Of a stretch of DNA of 64,000 nt, positions 10,683 through 23,500 are shown in pieces. The notes below the pieces were generated by a model. That model was not told where the DNA came from. It searched no databases and saw only the letters and a list, made by a program, of their open reading frames with translations. Numbering within the stretch: the first letter of the stretch is position 1; every line of letters starts with the position of its first letter. Made by a program: the position numbers and the translations under genes. Source of the DNA: Hawksworthiomyces lignivorus (Eukaryota; Ascomycota; Sordariomycetes; Ophiostomatales; Ophiostomataceae); contig NTMA01000075.1 in NCBI GenBank assembly GCA_002917075.1, positions 1-64,000 of the forward strand, given 5' to 3'.

Positions 10683-13351
10683 ATGAATCTTGACGAAGTT
10701 ATTGACCTTCCGGCGGTGCATCCTCTTGTAGCAGCTCACCGAGCACGAAAACAAGAGGGAAAATCCGAAAATCTAGGCTCAACGAGCCCGGCGTCGGCAG
10801 CACCACTTCAAGGGTTTCATGCAGTGCCTCCGGTTGTTTTTGACCCGGCCACCATTTCTCCCAACAGGCCGCCAATTCCAGGGTCGTCCGCAAAGCCTCG
10901 AGCTCAAGGCTTCAAGGTCGATTCTGAACCCCGGGTTGTTCTCGCCCTTGATTACGGAACAACCTTTACAGGTGAGAGCAAGACACGCAGCTGAGAGAAG
11001 GGTCGGCAAGCAGCCCAGGAAGCACAATCAAAATAAAAGATTTCTGATTTATGCCTGCCTAGGTGTCGCCTATATTCATTCAACGGGCGACTTAATCGAC
11101 GTTGACAAAATCAATGTCGTCGAGAGCTGGCCTGGAGGTTCAGAAGTCAAAGTGCCGTCCCAGTACTCGTACTCCGACTCGGAGAATCACATGAAGCAAT
11201 TCGGCTACAATATCGATACGAACTCGATAATTCTGTCCAAGACCAAGCTCGAGCTAGCAAACAACAAAACCCGTCCCGAGGAGCTCCAAATCTTCGTCGA
11301 TACGCTGCGCGGCCTTGCCGCACTTAGTCTCGACGACGAGAGCACCATCAATGGCAAAATCCCGCTACATCTGGCGCAGACAGCGGAAGATGTCGTGTAC
11401 CACTATCTCCTGCACATCGCTAAAGTGTCATTCGATGACATAAAATATAAGCTGAACCAAGCTTCCCTCGACCGGTTCCCCATCGATATCGTCATCACCC
11501 ACCCGGCTAAGTGGGCTGAAGAGGCCCTGGACAGGACTTACCGCGCGGCCACGAGAGCATTTGGCAAGCGCTTTAAAAAGATCCGCAACGTGTCGTTTGT
11601 CTCAGAGCCGGATGCTTGCGCGCATTACACACTGCGAGTAGCACAATTGAAAGATCATGATCGCTTTCAAAAAGACGACTGTTTTATTGTTGTCGATGCA
11701 GGTGGTGGTACAGTCGTAAGCAGCTGACAGCCACTCGTTCCTTCTCTTTCTCATGAGAGTCAGAAAAAGCTAGCTAACTGCCTCGCAGGACCTGGCGTCC
11801 TATCAAATTACTGACATGGATTCCGCGAACAACAAATTCGCGATGAAGTCAATCGGCCGCATTTTTGGTAGGTGTCTTATGAGAATTTCTTAGCATGATT
11901 AAGTATAAATTCTATTTCGATTTTGCTGAACTTCCTTTAGGGTATAAGTGTGGCTCGACCTATGTCGATGAAGGCTTCATTAAACTTCTCAGGAGCCGCA
12001 TTGGTGATGAAGCTGCAGACAAGCTCTTTGAATCCGGTCCCTTTGGCAACGCAGGACACTTCATCTGGAACCAAGCCGGAAGGGATGTTTTCAACCAATT
12101 TTTGCCAATCAAGCACGACTTCAAGGGTGAGGTGACAAAGGACTTTAAAGCCATCACCTTGCCAGAATTTTTGAACATCAAGGATGATGAGTCCAAGGGC
12201 ATCGCAGACGGTGATCTGCTCTTAACTTCGGAGGATCTCATTTCTATTTTCAGCTTTTCTGTGAACAAGACACTAGCAATGATCGGAAATTACATAAACT
12301 CTCTGGAGAATTCTGAAGATGAATATACAGTGAAGGTGAGCTCTTCTTCTGTGGCTTTTTCCCTTCCATTGCAAATGCCGGCTCTGATAGCGACTGACCA
12401 TCTGCAGTGCGTCTTTCTCTCTGGCGGTTTTGCACAAAGGTAAGCTCACTATAATTTTTCTCTTATTCTTCTTAATGGCTCAAATAATTCCATTCTGCTT
12501 TTACTAACACTTACAGCGAGTATCTGTTTCGGCGAACTGCCGATTTTGTCCGCAAAAAGGGCATAGAAATTGAGAGAGGTGAATCCTGGTAAGTCCTTAG
12601 TCCCTATACTCCGTACTCTCTTTCTCTCTGGCTCTGGCTGACCGTTTTATCTGTTCAGCTGGTCGGCTGTCTCCAGGGGTGCCGTCATGAAGGGACTGGG
12701 CCTCCTGACTGAGGAGCCGCCGATCATCACCAGGAGCCCATGTTCCTACGGAGTCAAGACCCGCCAGCTCTACTCAAGTTTCCGTAATGACAACGACAAC
12801 ATTGAGACTGACCCGAACGGCATCAAGTGGGCCACGGACCAAGTCAAGTGGTTCGTTCGCAAGAACGATGCTCTTCAGCCAAACAAAGACCGCGTCAAGA
12901 CGTACGATTGCCATTGGTTGGTTGGACCGGAGGAGCATCTCATGGGATCGTCATCGCTTTCCATTCCCTCTCGGAAACGTCAAAGCATCGCCAATGCTCC
13001 TCAGCCGCCAATATACCGAGAGATTATGTTTGTAGAGTCTTCCCAGGATGATCCCCCTGTGCGGTACAAGGCGCTCGACGAGAGTCAGTATTATTTTTCC
13101 TTCCACTCGATTTGCTGTCCTCCGCTAATCATGCTTCAGAAAAACTACTCTCCATTGTCCTACGTTGCGATCTGAACAAGGTGCCACTATCACATAGAGC
13201 TGAATCCGGAGAAAAATCCAAGAAACTCATCAAATTCAGCGTAGAGGTCGAGGTTCGCGTCACCACGACGGAGGCCACTGTGGTTGTGACCAGTGGTGAA
13301 GTCATTGTAGCTGGACCAGAGCGGGTCCCGTTTAATAAGAAGAAGAACTGA
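10683..13351 (+). CDS. Hsp70-family ATPase, HSPA12-like
   Basis: Eight exons: 10683-10971, 11063-11715, 11789-11867, 11941-12335, 12408-12439, 12517-12588, 12659-13083 and 13140-13351. They total 2157 nt (718 aa), and every junction keeps phase. The actin-like ATPase core is clear: phosphate-1 loop LALDYGTTFTGVAY (split by intron 1), phosphate-2 loop FIVVDAGGGTVD (split by intron 2), and adenosine loop CVFLSGGFAQSEY (split by intron 5). The C-terminal part lacks a standard Hsp70 substrate-binding domain and an EEVD tail, and ends in a short basic run. This is the divergent fungal Hsp70-like group related to HSPA12 rather than an Ssa/Ssb chaperone. The seventh intron uses a GTCAGT donor. About 80 residues before the first ATPase motif look disordered. 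Client and role are unknown. Confidence 0.88.
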
Positions 13352-14530
13352 TAGAAATAGGAGGAGAGGAAGAATAAGAAGAAAGTACTGAAGTAGCAAG
13401 CTACAAGGGACCAAGTTTGGAGCATCATGTTCTTCGTGTCCTGAAGGTGTTGTGCGAAGTATTGTTTCGCTGCGTCTGTTTTTCATTAGCTGTCGTTTCA
13501 TTTGGGTCTTTCTATTCCAGCGCCTTTCCCTATTTTCCCGTTTGTCAAATGACATATGTGAATGATACACTTTCTGCGTAAGAGCAGGACTGGCTGCTCT
13601 CAACATTTGCGTCGCTTCCCTCTTGTATCCTGTGATCTGCAACAAATATGCTGGTGTGTGCCGACAAAGCAAAATCGATCTTTTTTTCCCAATTGGGAAA
13701 GACCAAAAAAGGCAACTGTGACCGCGTGACCCGGAAGGAACCGACTTGTGTGAGTATTAATAACTAGTCAAAAATCTCGGAATGTGCTTTTTGAACGTCG
13801 GGGTGAATTCGGAATTTGTCAGGTCCATCAGTCACATCCTCAAAAAAAAAATAATAATAAATAAAAAAAAATAAAAAAAAATAATGGTGAATAACGCTGG
13901 TCTTGGCTCGTCCACTCCAGCGCTTTCTTATCAGCGAAAAAAATAGCCCGGAAGAAATAGTTTCGATATTCTTTTTTGGTGACTAAAACACTGTACCACG
14001 CTTGAGTTACTGTTGCGTAAGGTACCTACGCGAGTTAGCTAAACTAACTTCTTGCGTCGTCCTTGCTTGATTTGTCGTAAACGCTCTTTTTCTACTGATG
14101 TTTAGGAATTTCGACAGCACTTTTCATTTGCTGTCTCTATAGAACCTTTTTGCCGTGTTCTCTCTCTCTTGAATGGCAATGGAGTTGAATTTTCTTAATA
14201 CCCTTGTAGGCTTCCATGTATCTTAGTTTTAACTGCAAGAATCTCAGGGTTAGTCTGTCGTGTTAGCTTCCCCCCACAAGTCGAATCCGTCTTCGGCCCT
14301 CGACTTTTTTGAGGGTCTGGATCTAGTCTTTTTTCCCAACCTCACTTTCCTCCTTTTGCCCACTCTTATCACGATAGCAACCACTCCCCACGAACTTTGA
14401 TCCTTGAATCATCCTAGAGAGTTTCAGTCAAGGTATGGCTACGGCTATCAGGTGAAAGAAAAGGCCCTTTGAGGAACCGAAGCTGTGTGTACCGCATTTA
14501 CGTTGTTGTCACTAGAGCATGAGTATTGCT
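13352..14530. other. Intergenic region upstream of the Zn2Cys6 gene
   Basis: No coding sequence supported. It contains the A/T simple repeat at 13841-13885 and pyrimidine-rich stretches (about 14330-14400) likely to belong to the promoter of the next gene. Confidence 0.5.
13841..13885. repeat. A-rich simple repeat
   Basis: Runs of A broken by single or paired T residues (AATAATAATAAATAAAA pattern). A low-complexity tract without further structure. Confidence 0.8.
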
Positions 14531-17155
14531 ATGATGGACAACAGCAACAAGAAGACATCGCAAGCAGCGCCCAGCAGTACTGGAAGGACACGGGCATACT
14601 ATGGATATTCGCGCAATGGATGTGCGAGATGCAAGCAACAAAGGGTATGACCTCGTTGTCTGGACGCGGGCAATCGGATTATTCCTCATTTGAGCCATTT
14701 GTGCGAGGGCCACTTCTGTCTGACTCTGTGTTAGGTGCGGTGCGATGAAAGGCATCCTGAATGTGACCGCTGTGTTCGTGTTGGAGCCAAGTGTCCGGGA
14801 TACGAACAAAAGCTTCGATGGTCTGCAAAGCATGAGGTGTTCCGCCCAGAACAGACTGGATTGGGCAGACGGAAAAATGAACGAAGTCAAACGCAGAAGA
14901 AGGTGGCAGCAACATCAGAATCACGGCCCCCGTCAAGAACCGCATCCCAATCGTGTCGATCAAGCTCTCCAGAGTCTCAGAGCCAACAGCGGCAGAGAAC
15001 TGCTCCTCGGCTTCGGTCGACGTCTTCGTCACCAGTCTTAGTCCAGCAACGACCGCTCCCGTCGCCGTTAACAACGACCACCACCCCGGTATCTCAATTT
15101 ACGGCCACGACCGACAGCAGCCCAGAGCCTCAGCTATCTGACAGTTTTTTTCTTGGCAGCGATCAAAGCAGCTATCCCAAGAACTCAACCTGGCCCAACT
15201 TGCTGGACCAGCTTGTCTCTCCAATTGCCGAACTCCCGATGTCTTATACTAATTTGAACAGCGAGTTTCCATCAGGCCAAAAACCTCTAGAGGGTGGTAT
15301 ATTGCCTGGAGGTCTTTTAACTCTATCCGCTTCTGACGATGGATGGGCTGGTGCATTGCCTCTAATCTCTGATGGTCTAAGTCCCATGGCAATGCAATCC
15401 TACCATACCATACCTGAACATCACGATGATACGGAGCTCTTTTCTCGGGGCGATCGATCCCAAACACGAATATCCATGAGCTCAGTCTCAAGCAGCCATG
15501 TTTCAATGCAGGCCAACGACACGGGCTTCTTTTATCGCAGGGGAATGCCTGCGAAAGTGCGGACTCGTACGGTAGACGATACTGACGGCGATATAAACGG
15601 CGCAGCCAATGGGGACTTTGCACTAAATGTATTTGATCACAGCTTAAGCCCAACTTCGAAGGCGCTTCAGCTCGCCTCCGCGTTTCAACCTCCGCCACGG
15701 CCTTCCGCCTCCCTCAATGACTTTAGCACCGTCTTGGTTGAATTTTATTTTAAAGTAACTGCTCAGATCTATTCATGCTACGACAGCCGCATGAATCCAT
15801 TCCGTACTGCTGTCACCCAGATGTGGGGCTCCTCGAGAATCATCTACTGCACCCTCCAAAGCATGGCCGCCGCTTCGCTAATACGGGACTTCCCTGAAGT
15901 TGCACCTATTGGCCGACAGCTGAGGCAGGAAGCTGTTGAGCTTCTTTCTAAGACCACTTCTTGGGACATCAACACAATGTTTGCCATTCTTATGCTGGGA
16001 GGAACATCTAGCTGGCACGACTCCAAAGATCTCGGCCTCCCTTTCTTCAACCAGATTGGTGCCTGCCTTGCTTCCGCGCCTCCTTCGGCATTTAGCGAGG
16101 GCGGGAGCTACCGCAGCTACCGGTTCTTCCGCGAATCTATGCTCTACTGGGAGATGCTGCTGGCCTTTGTAACCGACAACGACACGATATCGACGGTCCC
16201 TGAGGAAGACGCCAGTGTTCCAGGGCGACCATTGGGACCGAGTGCTGTTCCGGGGCAATTTGTACCCCATCCATGGACAGGATTCTGTGCAGAAACACAG
16301 CTGGCAGTCTTGAAAGTAGGTCGGCTTGTTCGGCGCCAGCGCAAGTTTGACTACGCCCACCGCTTCGCCTCCATGGCGCATATCAACCAGCTGAAGAAAG
16401 ACATGGCCACCGCTCGAGAGCTCGAAGAGTGTCTTGTCAATATCATGCATCCAACTGAGCACAGCGTCAGGGACACCGAGGATCGCAATACGCCCGTGTG
16501 GCATTTACTCACTCTCGCGGAGATTATTCGGAGCACTGGCCTCATCCAGCTGTACCATGTCTTCCCCGACCTTCTGAGCGCTCGTCTGGGCAGAGAAAGG
16601 CATGGAGAGAATCACGACAGCAGTGCCAGTCTAGGGCTGATAGCAGTTGATAGCGGTATTGGGGCGTCCGAAATCACTCAAGAAGACCGTGCGAAGTGGC
16701 TTACTGCCTACACCTTGAGAACCCTCGAGATGATGAAGACGATTCCGATCGAGTCGGGCACGCGCGACTTCCAACCGTTCTTACTGGTTGCCTTATGCGG
16801 CGAGCTGAGAATAAATAGACCGCGTAGAGCCGATATAAGTCAAGACAGAACTGGTAGTGGCAGCATAGCTGCCAACCTGCCTTTGCATACGCTTCTCAAC
16901 ATAGACATGGAGACCATTGAAGTCAAGCGCGCACGTGGATTTATTCACAGCCGCCTCACGGCTTTCTTGCATATCCTACCAGCTAAGCCAATCCTGGTCT
17001 GTTTAGACATTGTCAAAGAGACTTGGGCCCAGATGGACCGGCAGACAGAACGACGAAACAGATATGGGGCTAACGTAAACGACCTGGAGAGCGAGGCGGA
17101 TGTATACTGGATGGACGTCATGATTGAGAATGGCTGGGAGACAATTATGGCCTAG
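14531..17155 (+). CDS. Zn2Cys6 transcription factor
   Basis: Two exons: 14531-14644 and 14735-17155 (844 aa). The 90-nt intron (GTATGA...TTAG) cuts the zinc cluster. Exon 1 gives GCARCKQQR and exon 2 gives VRCDERHPECDRC, together the six-cysteine pattern CxxCxxxxxxC...CxxC followed by KCPGYEQ. The start is the first of two adjacent ATGs, 28 codons before the cluster. A Ser/Pro/Gln-rich linker follows. From about residue 330 the protein looks like the fungal transcription factor regulatory region (Fungal_trans_2 type), with FYFKVTAQIYSCYDS and repeated helical segments. DNA binding by a binuclear zinc cluster in the nucleus is well supported. The target genes are not known; the amine oxidase gene starts 0.8 kb downstream on the same strand and is one candidate. 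Confidence 0.9.
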
Positions 17156-17976
17156 AAGCCGACCCGCAATAGGACTATTGCCCATAGATGCTTGATTCAA
17201 TGCAAACTTTCTCGGCTACTGATTTACGGTCCCAATATGTTATTTTGTAGCCAATAATTTCTCTTGGGAAAGAGAGGCCTTGAATGGCACTTCGCGCTCA
17301 GCTTTTGGTATTCTACATACGCCCACAAGCACTGGACAGAGAAAGTAGTGTACTATGACTTGGAGAAGAAAGGCTCTCTAGCGCATCCTGACATACAGTA
17401 CATCTCTTCGGAGATACGCCGATGTGTGAATTACGAAGACGTACCAGGTAACTCGAAGCGGTGGTTTAGCAGCTTTCCCCCATTCGGTAATTTTTTACGA
17501 CTCGCTGTGCGGACGTATTGTTCGGCTTCGTCTTATCTTTATCTCTCACTAACACCCGAAACTATCGACACTTCTTTCAAAACCCCTCTTCATCAATTAC
17601 CAGCTGTTTTGGCTATCAGGCACGAAATATTTGCGTAGCAACAAATAGGGAATAAACACCGAGTCTGATAAGCAATTGGATACCACCAGATCTTCTAAAC
17701 GGGAAAAATACACCACTCATGCGTGTGGGGGAGGGCATCGAGCAATGCCTAGATTCCAATCAAACTAGTTTACATGAATCTCCTCTGTCTTTCTGTGGAA
17801 TAGAATTGGTATAAATATATAAGACCAGTCATCTTGACGACAAAAACAAAACACACGGAGAACCTTTTCTTTGAAATCTAAGCGGTTCTCTATAGCATTC
17901 CTCAGATCATACATAGCAATCTCTGTTGTGATATACTTTCCTTGTCCCCCTGCCCCTCTTTCATTAATTACGTACA
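17156..17976. other. Intergenic region before the amine oxidase gene
   Basis: No supported gene. A TATAAATATATAA stretch at about 17810-17822 lies roughly 160 bp before the amine oxidase start, where a core promoter would be expected. Confidence 0.5.
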
Positions 17977-20311
17977 ATGTCTTTGCCTCACCCTTTCGAC
18001 CCCCTTTCGGGTGCCGAGATTGCAGCGGCCGTCGCGGCCGTGAAAAAAGCCCGCGGCGAAGGGCTGCTGTTCCATGTGGTCACCCTGCAAGAGCCGCGCA
18101 AGGCTGCCATGGCGACTTGGCTGGCTGATCCAAAGAACACACCGCGGCCGCCCCGGGTCGCCGAAATAGTGGCTATTGCCAACCCGGAGGGTGCTGTGTT
18201 CGACGGCCTTGTAGAGATTGAGACTGGCGCCATTACAAAGTGGGAGAAGCTGTCTGGACAGCAACCGATCGTGAGAAGCTGTCCCATTCCCTTATTCTTT
18301 TCTGTTTTCTACCAAGTTATGTTGCCTTGCTAACTCTGTCCTCAGATCACAATGGAGGAACTGCAGCGCGTCGAGCACGTCGTCCGCTCTGACCCCAAGG
18401 TCATCGAGCAGTGCGTGCTCAGCGGCATCCCCCGCGAGGACATGCACAAGGTCTACTGTGACCCCTGGACCATTGGCTACGACGAGCGGTATGGGAACAA
18501 CGTCCGCCTGCAGCAGGCTCTCATGTACTACCGTCCGGACGTTGATAACACGCAGTACCAGTACCCGCTGGATTTCTGCCCCATCTACGACGGCAACAAG
18601 GATGCCATCATTGCGATTGACATTCCCAAGGTGCGCCGGCCACTATCCAAGGTAGCGCCCTTTGACTACCATCACCTGGCTGTTGCCAAGCGCGGCGGCT
18701 ACCGCCAGGACATTAAGCCCATCAACATCACACAACCCCAGGGTGTTTCGTTCAACCTGCAGGGTAATGAAATTGCCTGGCAGAATTGGAAATTCCACAT
18801 CGGCTTCAACTACCGGGAGGGCCCCATTTTCAACAACATCCGTTATGTTGACAATGGCAACGAGCGACCGATCTTCTACCGCATGTCGCTCGTAGAGATG
18901 GTGGTTCCATAGTATGTAGCTACATCTTTTCCAAAGCAATTTCGAGTGTGCTAACAGTTTTCAGTGGAAATCCGGAGCATCCCCACCAGCGGAAGCATGC
19001 GTTCGATCTCGGCGAGTATGGCGCCGGTTACATGTCGAACAGCCTCTCGCTCGGCTGCGACTGCAAGGGCAGCATCGCTTACCTGGACGCCTCGCTGCCT
19101 ACGCGCGCCGGCGGCGTCCGCCTCATCAAGAACGCCATCTGCATCCACGAGGAGGACGATGGCATTCTGTTCAAGCATAGCGATTTCCGCGACGACTCGA
19201 CCATCGTCACGCGCGCCCGCAAGCTTATCGTCCAGAACATCTTCACTGCGGCCAACTACGAATATGCCGTGCAGTGGATCTTTCACGTGCGTCCTCTCCC
19301 CATTTCCCAATTTAGCGAGATTTCTCGTCTTCTAACCTTTTCCTGCAGCAAGACGGCACAATTGAGCCAAATGTTCGCCTCACCGGCATCCTCAACACGT
19401 ACGTGATGAGCCCCGGTGAGGACATCCACGGCTGGGGTACCCAGGTGTACCCAGGCGTCAATGCGCACAATCACCAGCACCTGTTCTGCCTGCGTATCAA
19501 CCCCAATCTCGATGGCGGCCACAAGAACTCCATCTTTGTCTCTGACGCCGCGCGCTCGCCCCATCCTGTGGGCAGCACCGAGAACTTCTACGGCAACGCC
19601 TTCTACGCGAAGCGCACCCGCCTCGACACCCCAATCGAGGCCATGACCGATTTTGACTGGAGCACCATGCGCACCTGGGACATTGCAAACGAGAACAAGC
19701 TGCACCCCTACAGCGGAAAGCCCGTTTCGTATAAGCTGGTCAGCCGTGAGGTGCCTATGCTGCTGCCAATGCCTGGTTCGCTCGTGTGGAAGCGGGCCGC
19801 ATTTGCCCGGCACACGGTCCACGTCACAAAATGTAAGTGGCATCTGCTGTTTTCTCCATAATGCTTCGACAGCTCCCTTTTTTTTTTTTTTTTTTCATTC
19901 TCGCCCGATACTAACCATATTTGCGTGTTGGTATTAGACGCCGACGACCAGCTCTACCCAGCCGGCCGCCACGTGCCACAGACCTCCGGTGAGCCCTCCC
20001 AGGGTCTGCCGGAGTGGATCGGCGATGGTACGGAGTCGATCGTCAACACCGACGTCGTTCTCTGGCACACATTCGGCCTCACCCATTTTCCCGCTCCAGA
20101 GGACTACCCCGTCATGCCGGCCGAGCCCATTACGCTGCTGCTGCGGCCTCGCCACTTCTTCGCTAGCAACCCGGTCCTCGATGTTCCGCCGTCCTACTCT
20201 ATCACGCCCAGCCAGGTGGCGGCCGCCGCTAAGAAGGACGAAGTATGGGATGCCACTGACAAAGTGAGCAAGCTCGTGGTCGACAGCTCACCGAGTTGCT
20301 GCAAGTTATAA
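17977..20311 (+). CDS. Copper amine oxidase, peroxisomal
   Basis: Five exons: 17977-18270, 18346-18911, 18965-19286, 19349-19832 and 19938-20311 (679 aa). The enzyme oxidises primary amines to aldehydes, releasing ammonia and hydrogen peroxide, and lets fungi use amines as a nitrogen source. Motifs seen: the topaquinone site TAANYEYAVQW (the first Tyr of NYEY is the cofactor precursor); the proposed catalytic base Asp in FDLGEYGAG; copper ligands in HNHQHLF and in LTHFPAPEDYPVMP. The first ~90 residues fit the N2 domain. No signal peptide is present. The last three residues are CKL, a type-1 peroxisomal targeting signal variant, which suits a peroxide-making enzyme. Length matches the microbial and fungal family. 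The upstream Zn2Cys6 gene may regulate it, but this is only inferred from position. Confidence 0.95.
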
Positions 20312-20572
20312 GTCGTGCAGCGGCAGAGTAAAGGAGGTAGAAAGTCGAAGACCCTTCCAAGAAATACGGGATGATTTATGAAAATTTCATGTTCAATTGT
20401 CTGCTGTGTGTTTTTCTAATTGCTTTTGCAAAAATGTATGATACTTCATTCAGGACTTACTTTTGCTGCTTTTCTTTTCAATAAAATCCATGTCGAGACT
20501 TTCAAACTACCACCTTACCTGGTATTCCTATTCATACTTTTTTTTTTTTTAGTTTCTCTTCTTCTCTAGAGC

Positions 20573-23500
20573 CTATTCTTGCCAATCGCCTTTCTGTATA
20601 ATTGATGTTCTCTTTCGTGCCGTATATTGGAATGAGCTGAAATATCCTCGTACTTTAGGAGTGGTAAAGTTTGTCGCATCCAAGAATCTATCCGCCCAGT
20701 CCTCAAGCGTGGTAACAGAATTCTCCTGGCAGAACCTCTGAGCATCCCAAGCATCATACTCGGGTGATGTGCTCATCTCAGGACTTCTTTTGCTACTTTG
20801 TGCTAAGCTGGGCAATGATATCTGCTTGCGTTTGGTTGAATTGAGTAACAAGTCAAGTGCTTCTCTGGCCTCGGATCCGCTCAGTCCGATTTGTCCGCTG
20901 AGACGCCGTCCACTTCGCTCCAGCTCCCGCTGTCTTGCTCGATCAACAATCAACTTAGCTTGATAGGGTCCCGGAAATTCTGTTTTGATTTTTCATTAGC
21001 TGTCAGTGTTCCATCATAATACTCACCTAGCAAATAAATTGAGACAATACTTACGAGCTTTCTTCTCTGCGTCTGGCTCAGCCGTCTCCAGTGTCATGAT
21101 CTGTTCCATCTTTGTTGTAATCAATTCTTCTATCCGTTTGTCCGACTCTCTGCGATGTTGCGCAAGCTCCAAGGCGGTATATCCCATATCATGATCTACC
21201 CAAGGGTTTGCGCCTTCTTCGAGCAGGAGTTGGACAAGTTCTTGTCGGCGGTATATGACGGCCAGCTGCAGCGGTGTACCGAGTGCTGGTCCCTCCGAGT
21301 TCAAGTCTGCTCCTGCTTTCACCAGTATGCGCACGAGTTCCACCTGGGTATCAGACAGATCGATTTCGATATTTGCAGCCAATACGACCTCAGTCCTCTC
21401 TTTGTTCTGCCGTTCCGTTGCAAGGACGGCTGCGAGTGGCTCGGTTCCCACACGTGAGATAATGTCGATGATCTTCTTGTCCACTTCTGTATGCGATTCA
21501 ACAAGCGGTCCTGTAGATCGGAGCAGTAGAATGCCGAGGAGATGATTAACGTAAGACTTGTCAGACAGCTTGAGCTGGATACGAAGATACGGCTCGTGCA
21601 TTATCATATCCAGCGCAGTTTTGCCGCTGTAGTTGGTCTTGCCTACATCGGCACCCTCCTCCAGAAGCACGAGAGCTGCTTGCACATTCTGCGCTCGGGC
21701 CGCCATATGCAACGGTGTCTCTTCTTTGTATCTCGGCTGATCTATATCAGCACCATGATCTATAAGATACTTGGTGGCGTCATGCAGCCCAACGACGATG
21801 GAGAGATGAAGATCATCCAGGCTACTTCTCCAATCTGCTATTCGGCTGGCATCGGGATTTTGGAGTACCTTGGAGGCGAGGACTTGCAGTGTCCCGAGGC
21901 GCATACTGCTTTTCAGGAATTTCAGATATCGTGGAAGGAGGCTGCTATTTCGTTTGAGGCATGAGGAAGCATGATACCCAAACCAGTGGACGGCATAGTG
22001 GAGGAAGGGGTATTTTGCCAGTCGCTCCTCAAGGTTGTTGCACGGCTTCTCAAAGTCATCAAAAGCCATATACGTCATGCAGGTCTCCACCAAGTTCTCC
22101 TCGAGCTTAGAGAACCTCTGGGCATATGATTCTGATTCGTGGAGGAATCCGTAAACTGAATTGTGCACAAATTCGATCTTGTTGTCCTTGTTAACCTGCA
22201 CAAGCCCAGCCGCGCTGGCGAGAATGAACTCGAGCTTGCAAACACCGTCTTCCTGGAAAGATGTGTCCCCTTTTCTCGTAGCAAGGGCATGCTGGAATTC
22301 GTCCACTGTGAGAGAGTGAGGCGCGTGCAGGATAAGGCCTAGAACTTGAATGCCGAGCGGTTCTGAGCGTTTTTGGTTTTTGGTCATCCTAGGCTCCACG
22401 TCGATTCGTTCAAGTGCTATCTCGTATCGTTCAACATGGCTCACAGGAAGAAGCCTTATAGCTTCCTTAAGGCCTCTAGGGGTATGTTCGTTCCCAAGAG
22501 CTTCCATATAAAATACAGCTAGAAGGAATCTGCATGAGCACCTTGTGTTAGCTAGCCAAGTAAAGTCCTCGGGAAGGAAATACAGCACTTACTGTCCAGC
22601 GGACTTATTCACCACCCCATTTATGACCTCTTGTCTTAAATTCTCCCGGGCTTTTATTTCGTCTGATAGGCAGAATGACTTTTTGTTTACTATGCGAGAT
22701 TCGATAACGCAGCGGATATCAGAGGCTCTTGCTTCCATACGAACTGGCACGGCTGGTATATCGCGACAAAGCCACCATGTATGCTCTCTAGAAGTAATAA
22801 AGAGCCTAAGCCTTTCCTCGCGGCACTTGAAAATAGAATAGATGTTGTCCAGCAGCTCAACTTGATTCTGAATCTTGGCACTGTCTCCCCAATTGTTGTA
22901 CTCATCTAAACCGTCTATGAAGATAAACGACTTACGAAACCTATTTAGCAGGCTGTCTAGGAGATTTTTGGCATCCCGGAGCGTAATTTGTCCAGACTGA
23001 CCCTGCGTATAACGTTGATATATGTCGGTGACTTCCCGGGGCAACTCCTTTGTTAGGTCTATAACCTGCTCGGTTGCTTGTCTAACGAGGCTGGAAATGA
23101 GGCCGATTAACTTCTGGTTCCCCCGTTCTTTGTAGTCACAATAGATGTATATCAACGCAACGTCTTTTTGGCGTTGTTCTTGTAGCTCGTCAATGACCCG
23201 AGACCTTGTGTGAATGTGTCAGTAGGAATCAATTCGCGTTGGACGAGTGATTAGACTCACATCATTACACTTTTACCCACACCAGCTATCCAGAAAGAAC
23301 CCAGATCAGTATTTTATCATCATGATAATTCCTCAAAGATTCACAAGCCAAGAAGGAAGACTCACGACCCCCCTGGTACCAGATTATAGAAGCACTTGGC
23401 GTGTTTGACAGTCCATCTTCTTTTAGTTCGTTCTTGAAACCTTGGCACCACTCTATAAATTCGTCTTGGTGGAAAATCCATTCTAAGGTGCCTACGTGCC

